A stretch of 64,000 nt of DNA, taken from Chitinophaga niabensis (lineage in GTDB: Bacteria; Bacteroidota; Bacteroidia; Chitinophagales; Chitinophagaceae). The notes under the pieces are model-generated. The model was not told where the DNA came from, searched no databases, and saw only the letters and a program-made list of their open reading frames with translations. The stretch covers positions 310,001 to 374,000 of the forward strand of contig NZ_FSRA01000001.1 of assembly GCF_900129465.1 (NCBI RefSeq). Reading direction: 5' to 3'. The position numbers were made by a program, and so were the translations under genes. Shown piece by piece: positions 25,812 to 33,190 of the stretch. Positions within the stretch are counted from its first letter, which is position 1. Every line of letters begins with the position of its first letter.

Positions 25812-28800
25812 TTATAAAGACAGCTGTATTCCTGCAGTTAACATTTTCAATGGAGGTAAACCCATGGACCCCACTGAGCTGTTTGTTTCCGGGTCAAGCC
25901 CTGAAAAATCTGTAATGGTTAATAAATTCTGTCCCTGAACATAGATCCTCGACTTAATTGATTTTATATTGAGATCATATGAGAGAGAAAGGTTTTTTAG
26001 CCTGATGTAACTGGCATCTTCGAGGTAATAATTACTATACGGTAAATAAGCATTTGTTAAATTAAATACATCTTTCCCTGCGGTTGCACTTGCAGCTGGT
26101 ATATTGGTAATGTCTCCTGGTTTTGTCCAACGGTTCATTACTTCTATTCTTTGGTTGGCCAGAGTGCCATGCGAGAATCCGATGGTATAACCGTCTTTCT
26201 TTACAAATTGAAAGAGAAAGTCCAGCGTGAAATTAGCATAAGTAAAACTGTTGCTAAAGCCGCCATAATATTTTTGGTCCAGGTTTCCCATGTCTATATA
26301 ATCCCCGGGAAAGTTACCAATTGTTCCATTTTTATCAATGTCCAGAATAATGGGTGCTCCGGTTTGAGGATCAATGCCTCCGTATGCCATTCCTTTTTGT
26401 AGTGTTAAGGATTTACCCAGTGTAAACTGAGAAGCGTAGGAGGAGGATTGTAAAGTTGGAAACTTGGCAAGTTCGTTTTTGGGTATTGTTAAGTTGATAG
26501 CACTAGACCAAGTGAAATTTTTGGTCTTTATGTTTGTTGTATTTAGCTCAAACTCAAGCCCTTTATTCACAACAAGAGCAGGGAAGTTAGCATTGTAAAA
26601 TTGTGCTCCTGTCATAACCGGCAAAGCATAATTTATTAGTTGATTTCCGCTCTCATTTTTATACCAGGTGCTGGATAGGAATATTCTGTCTTTCAAAAGA
26701 CCTAATTCCAATGAAAATTCCAACTTTTTAGTGACTTCCCAGCTGAAGCTTGAATTCGCTATCCTTGAGGGCGTTAGTCCCGGGTTTCCTGCATAGCTGA
26801 AGGAAGAAGATGTATACGTAGAGAGGTATTGGTAGTCAGAAATTCTATCACTGCCAACTGATCCATAACTACCTCTCAGCTTTCCGAAACTGAGGAAGCT
26901 AATATTATCACGTATGAAGTTTTCGTTAGAGAATAGCCAAGCCCCGCTTATACCATAGAAATCACCAAATCTTTTGTTAGGTCCAAAACGGGAGGAACCA
27001 TCACGCCTGAAAGAAGCATTCACTATATATTTGTCAGCATAGATATAATTAAGCCTTCCAAATCCAGATGCATACTTATATTTTCTATCGGTGTAGAATT
27101 TGGAACCAATTGTTCCTGCTGCAGCTAGGCTTTCTAAAAGGGATTCATTTGCATAGTTTTGACCTTGTATATCGGAATACTTGCTTCTTTGATATTGCCA
27201 TGTTCCGCCCAATAATGCAGTGAGCTTTCCATTGAACAATTCCCTAGTGTAGTCAAGAGTGGGTTCTATAATATATGAGTTTAAGCGACTGTTCCCAAAC
27301 CATGCTGAGCTTAATGAAGTGGTAGTAGGAGGGTTGGCTGATTTAGGGAAAAGCTTATTCTGCTCCATTCTTATATCATTAAATCCGAGGTTGACCTTGA
27401 ATTTAAGTTGCTTCATGATCTCATATTTAATGGTTGAATTAAATATGAGATTGGAAGTTTGACTTTTTGCTTTCAGCCTTAGCGCAGCAATTGGATTATA
27501 ACCTAAAGTCCAATCCAGGTTCCCGGCCTTGTCATATACAGGCATATTGGGAGCGAGATTGTATAAATTCGTGAAGTCCTGTGTAGTGGTCTTGTTGTTG
27601 TCAGTTGTATAGTTACCGGTGAAAGTGATACCTAGTTTTTTGTCAGTAGATGTATGATCAATATTGAAATGTCCTCCTCCGCGATAATACCCGAAGTCGC
27701 CTGGGTATACAGTTGTTTCACGATGAAAATTTCCTCCAAGCAAAAAACGTGTTGTCTCTGATCCGGAAGAAATTGACACTTGTGCGTCTGTCATTTTAGC
27801 TGTACCACCGATGTAGAACTTTTGCCAGTCGGTATAAGCATTTTGGTCCCACACCATTAAATCAGGATCCGCAGCTATTGTAGGGCTTACGTTATCATTT
27901 TTGAATGCTTCTCTCCGTATTTCGAGGTATTGCTGTGTGTTCAGCATTTTAAGCATATTGGTTACCTTACCGGCTCCACTATATACGTTTACATGAAGTT
28001 TTGCCTTACCCTGTTTACCTCTTGTAGTAGTGATCAGGATCACGCCATTGGCAGCTCTTGATCCATAGATGGCGGTAGCATCTGCATCTTTAAGTATCTC
28101 AACACTTTCTATATCCGATGAGTTAATGGTATTAAAAGGACTCACAAATCCGTTTGCACCACCAGAGCTATTGTTTTCATTTATTGGCCTTCCGGGAAAA
28201 GGTACGCCGTCTATTATGTATAAAGGCTCATTACCTGCTGTAATAGAGTTTCTTCCTCTGATTTGAACCAGAACAGGGCTTCCCGGTAAACCGGTTGTTT
28301 GTGTAATAAACAATCCCGGTGCTCTCCCCTGCAAAGCAGTCATTGGGTTTGTCACCGGTTGTTTCCTGATATCCTCTCCGGGAATTTTAGAGATCGAGCC
28401 TGTATTATACCTCCTCGTAGTCGTCCCATACCCCATAATAACAGTCTCGTCTAAACGATCCACTGCTCTCTTCAACTGCACAACCAATCTCTCAGATCCC
28501 CTGATAACATAATCCTGCGGTTGATACCCGGTATAACGAATCGTTACCGTCTGACGATCGGGAACATTCCCCATGCTGAATCTTCCCTGCCCATCCGTCG
28601 TAGTCCCAATCTTCCCCCCATTCACAATCACCGTAGCACCCGGCAAAGGAAACCCCTCATCAGAAGTAACCGTCCCCGAAACCGTCACCCTCGGCAAACT
28701 ATCTGTAGCGCCTACACGCTCAGCAGCTTGTACAGGAGTGGTACCCGCAGGCACAGCCGCATTCTTCTCCATAATAATGATCCCTTTCCCCTTGATCACC

Positions 28801-29093
28801 CATTTCAAATTCCTCCCTTTCAAAACCTTATCCATCGCTTCCGTTAATCTCTCACGGGATACATTCACCGAAACTTTCTCTTTCGGATCAATTACTTTGG
28901 TGTTGTAGAACACACTGTAATTGGTCTGGGATTCAATACTCCTGAACACCTGTTCAATTGGAATATTGTTTGCATTGATCGTAATAAGAGCGCTATCCTG
29001 TAAAACAACAGCTTTCACGCTGATACTAAACGTAAGCAAAACCCCGAGTAGCCATTTGCTGCTAAAGCAAACAAAGCGATTCTTTCTGTTCAT
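25812..29093 (-). CDS. SusC/RagA TonB-linked transporter with STN signalling domain
   Basis: A 1093-residue protein from MNRKNRFVCFSS at 29093; the 51-residue extension to 29246 has no signal-peptide logic and is rejected. Order: signal peptide, STN domain (about 40-95, ALITINANNIPIEQVF), carboxypeptidase-like beta domain (about 135-215), plug with the SusC-type motifs, and a 22-strand barrel ending in SL. An STN domain passes an occupancy signal to a FecR anti-sigma factor, so this transporter is probably tuned by the ECF sigma gene 242 bases upstream and the divergent FecR. The 5' coding part is clearly more GC-rich than the barrel part, which hints at a mosaic gene. Confidence 0.92.
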   Translation of the reverse strand: MNRKNRFVCFSSKWLLGVLLTFSISVKAVVLQDSALITINANNIPIEQVFRSIESQTNYSVFYNTKVIDPKEKVSVNVSRERLTEAMDKVLKGRNLKWVIKGKGIIIMEKNAAVPAGTTPVQAAERVGATDSLPRVTVSGTVTSDEGFPLPGATVIVNGGKIGTTTDGQGRFSMGNVPDRQTVTIRYTGYQPQDYVIRGSERLVVQLKRAVDRLDETVIMGYGTTTRRYNTGSISKIPGEDIRKQPVTNPMTALQGRAPGLFITQTTGLPGSPVLVQIRGRNSITAGNEPLYIIDGVPFPGRPINENNSSGGANGFVSPFNTINSSDIESVEILKDADATAIYGSRAANGVILITTTRGKQGKAKLHVNVYSGAGKVTNMLKMLNTQQYLEIRREAFKNDNVSPTIAADPDLMVWDQNAYTDWQKFYIGGTAKMTDAQVSISSGSETTRFLLGGNFHRETTVYPGDFGYYRGGGHFNIDHTSTDKKLGITFTGNYTTDNNKTTTQDFTNLYNLAPNMPVYDKAGNLDWTLGYNPIAALRLKAKSQTSNLIFNSTIKYEIMKQLKFKVNLGFNDIRMEQNKLFPKSANPPTTTSLSSAWFGNSRLNSYIIEPTLDYTRELFNGKLTALLGGTWQYQRSKYSDIQGQNYANESLLESLAAAGTIGSKFYTDRKYKYASGFGRLNYIYADKYIVNASFRRDGSSRFGPNKRFGDFYGISGAWLFSNENFIRDNISFLSFGKLRGSYGSVGSDRISDYQYLSTYTSSSFSYAGNPGLTPSRIANSSFSWEVTKKLEFSLELGLLKDRIFLSSTWYKNESGNQLINYALPVMTGAQFYNANFPALVVNKGLEFELNTTNIKTKNFTWSSAINLTIPKNELAKFPTLQSSSYASQFTLGKSLTLQKGMAYGGIDPQTGAPIILDIDKNGTIGNFPGDYIDMGNLDQKYYGGFSNSFTYANFTLDFLFQFVKKDGYTIGFSHGTLANQRIEVMNRWTKPGDITNIPAASATAGKDVFNLTNAYLPYSNYYLEDASYIRLKNLSLSYDLNIKSIKSRIYVQGQNLLTITDFSGLDPETNSSVGSMGLPPLKMLTAGIQLSL

Positions 29094-29334
29094 TCTGGTT
29101 GATTTTGATTTACTAGATTCCCAATAACTGATATTAAATTTGCCAAGCACTTTTAGAGTATTTTGTAGAAGAGGAAGAAAGGGGGGTGTTGGGGTGAACT
29201 CCAAACAAACTTTTTTCAAAAATATTTTTCCTTTGAAATAGGCCACTCTAGAGGGTTACATTTAAATATACAACAAACAGGTTATTGCGACGTATATACA
29301 TCACAGTTAGATGGAAGTCTAAAACGGGCAATTG

Positions 29335-29889
29335 TTATGCTAGATAAAATAATACTATAAACAAGAACGGCCCAAAGCTTCGCAGTACCCTAAGCCCAAG
29401 CTTAATATGCGTCTTTATACTATTCTTGCTGATGCCTAATGAATCTGCCGCAGCCTCATATGATAAACCTTCCTGGTATACAAGGTGAAATGCCCTCAAC
29501 CTTTGAGGACTCAGATGTGATAATAAATGCTGTAATTTTTTGTCTGCCTGTTTTGCATCATGAAGGTCTGGTGCCTCCCAGGTGTCTGATAACATCACCC
29601 GGGAAAAATTCATCATCTTTTCGTGCGCTCTTTTTTCGGCACTCAGTTTACTAAGGCAATAATTATGAAGTATCTTATATAAATAAGAACGAAGGTTTTT
29701 TACCTGCCCCCAGTTCTTGAAATCTAATAGTTTGCAGAATACATCCTGTACAGCTTCCTCAGCCTCCACGTCATCCTTTAGCAAATAATCCGCATGCGCC
29801 AGCAGTACTTTGTAGTACTTCTCATACATCCAGGTAAATGCTTTGATGTTCTTATTATGTAACTCCTGTACAATTAAGATGTCGTCCAT
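29335..29889 (-). CDS. ECF sigma factor (FecI-like)
   Basis: A 184-residue sigma-70 family factor with region 2 (EEAVQDVFCKLLDF) and region 4 HTH (GLSYEAAADSLGISKNSIKTH). It ends in a hydrophobic stretch (FGPFLFIVLFYLA), seen in many Bacteroidota ECF factors. It would be held by the FecR protein and released when the STN-SusC transporter binds its ligand. It precedes the SusC gene on the same strand. Confidence 0.92.
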   Translation of the reverse strand: MDDILIVQELHNKNIKAFTWMYEKYYKVLLAHADYLLKDDVEAEEAVQDVFCKLLDFKNWGQVKNLRSYLYKILHNYCLSKLSAEKRAHEKMMNFSRVMLSDTWEAPDLHDAKQADKKLQHLLSHLSPQRLRAFHLVYQEGLSYEAAADSLGISKNSIKTHIKLGLRVLRSFGPFLFIVLFYLA

Positions 29890-30356
29890 GTGCTAAGTCA
29901 AGATCATTTAGTCAGTAGTACTTCGGCAGTAAAATATAGGTGCCGGGATCGAAATTTTAATGGTTTGAGTTAAGCACAGCTGGAGAAATTATGGTTAATG
30001 CGAAAGAAAGTAAAAACTAAAATGGTTTCTGTCTACTATAAATTGCATGCCAGGTGTAATGTTACATAAATCATCCTTCAAAAGAAACAGCGTAGCTGTT
30101 AAAAGGTCGTTAACATTAGCCTTCAAAAATTAGTTGCTGTTCTCATAGCCTGTACAACATTGAAAATATTCGAAAAGTTCAGCCCTGTAGCGAGAAATCT
30201 TGAAGATCATTCACCCTCAGATGGTTATTTTTTGTCGCAGATCCCTGAATGGAACAGCCAAAAAAATGTTAATCAAGCCACCGGCCCCAAAATTTAAATA
30301 AAAACTTTCACCCTCCATTTGTTAATATTGATCTTATAACGGAATAACCCGGTCAT
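29890..30356. other. 467-bp spacer between divergent sigma and FecR genes
   Basis: No coding frame or RNA gene is seen. It must hold the promoters of both genes. A perfect 6-bp hairpin (AACAGC-gta-GCTGTT) lies at 30086-30100 and a CCTTCAAAA motif occurs twice nearby (about 30075 and 30119). No TTTG/TAnnTTTG pair is convincing here. Confidence 0.5.
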
Positions 30357-31475
30357 ATGGACAAAAGCGAAATACTTGACCTGCTCATCAGAAAGCACTA
30401 CGGCTTAATCTCTGAAGAGGAGGATGCACAACTGGAACAGATCCTTGCCACCAATCAGGAGGCAAGAGAAATGCAGCTGGATGTGCAGGCACGTCGCACG
30501 AAAGACAAAGCTTTGGATCTGATCAACAGAGTAGACCTCGAAAATGCTGAATTACAGATCAACGAAAAATACCAGGCAATCCGCAGAAGAAGACGCGTTG
30601 TTAGAATGCGCTGGATCAGCGCAGCTGCCGTTATTGGTATTATTGCCACCGTTGGCATCCTTGGCTTCCCTGGTAAAGAGCAACCAGTTTCCATAGACCC
30701 CAATGCCCTTACTCTGCAACTCGCAAACGGACAGGTGATCCGGCTGAACAACTCCGGCCAGCAAAGTATTACCGCCGGTAATACACAACTCAATAATAAT
30801 AACAGGGTACTGCGCTTTAATCCTGAAGGAACTGAAGCCAATAGCTGGAATACGCTCCGGGTACCCGCTAAGCTGGATTATAAAGTAGAACTATCAGATG
30901 GTACAACCGTGTGGCTGAACAGCACCACCCAAATGCGCTTCCCATTCACTTTCGGGGAATCCAGGGAGGTTTATGTGGACGGTGAAGCTTATTTCAAAGT
31001 AGCACCGGACGCCGGTAAACCATTCATTGTACACGTTGGCAATGCCGCCGTGAATGTACTCGGAACTGAATTTAACCTGAATAGCTATACAAAAGGAACC
31101 GTGATCACTTCCCTCGTACAAGGTAAAGTAGCTGTAACGGTGGAGAATAAACGCATTGAATTAAAACCAGGTAAAGAAGTAATTGCCACTGATGGTAACA
31201 TGACGGTGGCTGACTTTGATAATAAGATCACACTCGGATGGCGCCAGGGACTCCATTACTTCCAGGACGCCAACATGTTAGAAATTGCAGACATGATCAA
31301 ACGTTACTTTGATGTAACAATGGTAATGGATGAACCTGCCGCCGGTCAACAACATTTCCGCGGTAAAATGCTTCGTTACCAACCGCTGCAACTATTCATC
31401 GACCAGTTGAATACTTTAGGCGATGTAAAAATATACTGGAAAGATGAAGTATTACACTGTGCTATAGCCAGGTAA
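30357..31475 (+). CDS. FecR-family anti-sigma factor
   Basis: A 372-residue single-pass inner-membrane protein: cytoplasmic anti-sigma part (1-85), membrane helix 86-104, periplasmic FecR domain (about 150-245, DGTTVWLNSTTQMRFP) and the C-terminal DUF4974-like domain that contacts the STN domain (FRGKMLRYQPLQLFIDQL). It should restrain the ECF factor encoded divergently on its left. In most Bacteroidota the FecR gene follows the sigma gene in the same direction, so the divergent layout is unusual. A terminator follows 27 bases after the stop. Confidence 0.93.
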   Translation: MDKSEILDLLIRKHYGLISEEEDAQLEQILATNQEAREMQLDVQARRTKDKALDLINRVDLENAELQINEKYQAIRRRRRVVRMRWISAAAVIGIIATVGILGFPGKEQPVSIDPNALTLQLANGQVIRLNNSGQQSITAGNTQLNNNNRVLRFNPEGTEANSWNTLRVPAKLDYKVELSDGTTVWLNSTTQMRFPFTFGESREVYVDGEAYFKVAPDAGKPFIVHVGNAAVNVLGTEFNLNSYTKGTVITSLVQGKVAVTVENKRIELKPGKEVIATDGNMTVADFDNKITLGWRQGLHYFQDANMLEIADMIKRYFDVTMVMDEPAAGQQHFRGKMLRYQPLQLFIDQLNTLGDVKIYWKDEVLHCAIAR

Positions 31476-31501
31476 AGTTTTTGCTCTTCCCTCCGAAAAT
31501 G

Positions 31502-31534
31502 GTGGCTGGCTGTAATTGCCGGTCACTTTTATTT
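31502..31534 (+). terminator. Terminator after FecR gene
   Basis: GTGGCTGGC (31502-31510) and GCCGGTCAC (31518-31526) pair over 9 bp including two G-T wobbles, with a 7-base loop and then TTTTATTT. It overlaps the stop codon of the convergent GH43 gene. Confidence 0.65.
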
Positions 31535-32500
31535 CAAACGGTTCCTATCCACCCCCTCCTTAGTGATCACCACAGGTTTAATAAATCCCCGCTCATCAAA
31601 ATACATCTGCTCTATACACGTCTCCCTTGAATCCCGTACCCCCTTTTCCGTTAAAGGCCTCCTGTGATACACAATATACCAACTGTTGTTTTTAGCAACA
31701 TGGATCACGGAATGATGCCCTGCCCCGTTTGCAATGGTTGAATCCTGCTGCAGGATCTTATCAACCCTTTTGAAAGGCCCCAGCGGAGAATCAGCAATGG
31801 CATAGGCCACACTGTAATCGGGTCCCGTCCATCCCCCTTCTGACCACATGAAATAATACCTGCCGTCTTTGATGAACATAAATGGCCCTTCCACATATTT
31901 ATCAGGCGTGATCTCTTTAAATACACTGCCATCCTCAAAAGGAATGAATCCGGTGAAATCCTTGTTCAGCTTAGCAATATTACAATGCCGCCAGCCACCA
32001 TAGATCAGGTAATACTGCCCGTCTTTATCATGGAATACAAACTGATCAATTGGCTGGGCCTTGTTATGGAATTTATCCACTAACGGTTTGCCCAGGTGGT
32101 CTTTATAAGGCCCCTCTGGTTTATCTGCTACGGCAACGCCTATACCCCCCAGCTCAGAATCTTTCTGGATATCGTTCGCCCCAAAGAAGAGGTAGTATTT
32201 TTTATCTTTTTCTATGATGGAAGGAGCCCACATAGCCCGTTTTGCCCATTTGATGGCACTGGTGTCCAGGATGCGGCTGTGTTTCGTCCATTTCACCAGG
32301 TCCGGAGAGGAGAAAGCGTCAAAAAACACCTGTTTGTTATAGGGAGCAGAGAAAGTAGGGTAGATCCAGTATTGTTTATTGAATATAATTCCCTCAGGAT
32401 CTGCATACCAGCCCGGAAACACCGGATTGCCTGCTTTTTGTGCATGAGCGGAAAATGTCAGAACAACTAAAATAGCCCACAGGAAAATAAGCTTCATCAT
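31529..32500 (-). CDS. Glycoside hydrolase family 43 enzyme
   Basis: A 323-residue secreted enzyme from MMKLIFLWAI; the 9-residue extension is rejected. Signal peptide ends at AHA-QK (about 20). The five-bladed GH43 residues are visible: general base D34 in WYADPEG, pKa-setting D152 in QPIDQF and general acid E204 in YVEGPF. GH43 enzymes act on arabinose-, xylose- or galactose-containing glycans (furanosidase or xylosidase type); the exact substrate cannot be told. It converges on the FecR terminator and lies downstream of the CBM6-like gene on the same strand, so the two may be co-expressed. Confidence 0.9.
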   Translation of the reverse strand: MMKLIFLWAILVVLTFSAHAQKAGNPVFPGWYADPEGIIFNKQYWIYPTFSAPYNKQVFFDAFSSPDLVKWTKHSRILDTSAIKWAKRAMWAPSIIEKDKKYYLFFGANDIQKDSELGGIGVAVADKPEGPYKDHLGKPLVDKFHNKAQPIDQFVFHDKDGQYYLIYGGWRHCNIAKLNKDFTGFIPFEDGSVFKEITPDKYVEGPFMFIKDGRYYFMWSEGGWTGPDYSVAYAIADSPLGPFKRVDKILQQDSTIANGAGHHSVIHVAKNNSWYIVYHRRPLTEKGVRDSRETCIEQMYFDERGFIKPVVITKEGVDRNRLK

Positions 32501-32612
32501 GATAAAATTTCCGAAATATAAGGCCAATTCAGTAAATCCCTGATGCTAAAATTCCCGGAAACATTAGCCCCGAAGCTCATAAAACCCTGAAATTCCGGAA
32601 TACCCGCTAACC

Positions 32613-33029
32613 TCAGTAATTCCGTATGAATGCAAACCCGAAAATATTGAATTCCCCACTGCCCCTGGCCACCAGGAAGAGATCATGCACCCCCATGGCA
32701 TTCTTTAACTGGCCGGTTAATTTTATATTAAAAGTGGTATCTGCCGTGTCCGGGATCTTAAGGGAGCCTATCTTTTTCCCCTTCGGTTTATCTATCCTGA
32801 ATTCCAGGGTAGGGGCTGCCTTCCCTTTGATATTACTGGAGATCGTTATCTCAAAGCCTATTTCCCCCATGCTCAGGTTCACCTGCCGGAATCCCAGGTA
32901 GGTCCCCTCTTTCATCAGGTATTTCGTTTCCTGATCCTTGGGTTGAGTTGCAGGAACGAGCTGACCTCTTGCCGGGAAAGCAAATAAAATGGATATAGCT
33001 ACAATCGCAGCTAACACAAGAGGCTTCAT
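32613..33029 (-). CDS. Secreted CBM6-like carbohydrate-binding protein
   Basis: A 138-residue protein with a signal peptide (residues 1-22, ending ARGQ) and one beta-sandwich domain. The stretch GVHDLFLVARGSGEFNIFGF and the earlier LKIPDTADT match the C-terminal strands of family 6 carbohydrate-binding modules. Usually this module is fused to a hydrolase such as GH43; here it stands alone beside the GH43 gene with 112 bases between. It may bind glycan at the cell surface. Two small palindromes (TTCCCGGAA, TTCCGGAA) lie in the gap. Confidence 0.7.
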   Translation of the reverse strand: MKPLVLAAIVAISILFAFPARGQLVPATQPKDQETKYLMKEGTYLGFRQVNLSMGEIGFEITISSNIKGKAAPTLEFRIDKPKGKKIGSLKIPDTADTTFNIKLTGQLKNAMGVHDLFLVARGSGEFNIFGFAFIRNY

Positions 33030-33155
33030 AGAATAAGGTACGATTTCTACTGTTTATTACATAAAGATAATTAATAATGTTTAGTTTCAGATGTATCTAT
33101 GCCATTATTAAAAAAACATTTATCTTTCTGCCATAAAAATCCATTATCAACCACT

Positions 33156-33183
33156 GAACAAAGTTCTCCACCGCACTTTGTTC
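33156..33183. promoter_or_regulatory. 28-bp inverted repeat at start of regulator gene
   Basis: GAACAAAGT (33156-33164) and ACTTTGTTC (33175-33183) are exact 9-bp arms 10 bases apart, ending 7 bases before the ATG at 33191. This fits a dimer operator, perhaps autoregulation by the encoded winged-helix protein, or an RNA hairpin over the translation start. A half-site-like TTACTTTG occurs before the downstream SusC gene. Confidence 0.5.
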
Positions 33184-33190
33184 CAACGTC

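Noticed and set aside
28521..29127. Plus-strand frames opposite the SusC 5' end
   Set aside because: They lie antisense to the highly conserved STN and beta domain; the protein similarity is on the minus strand only.
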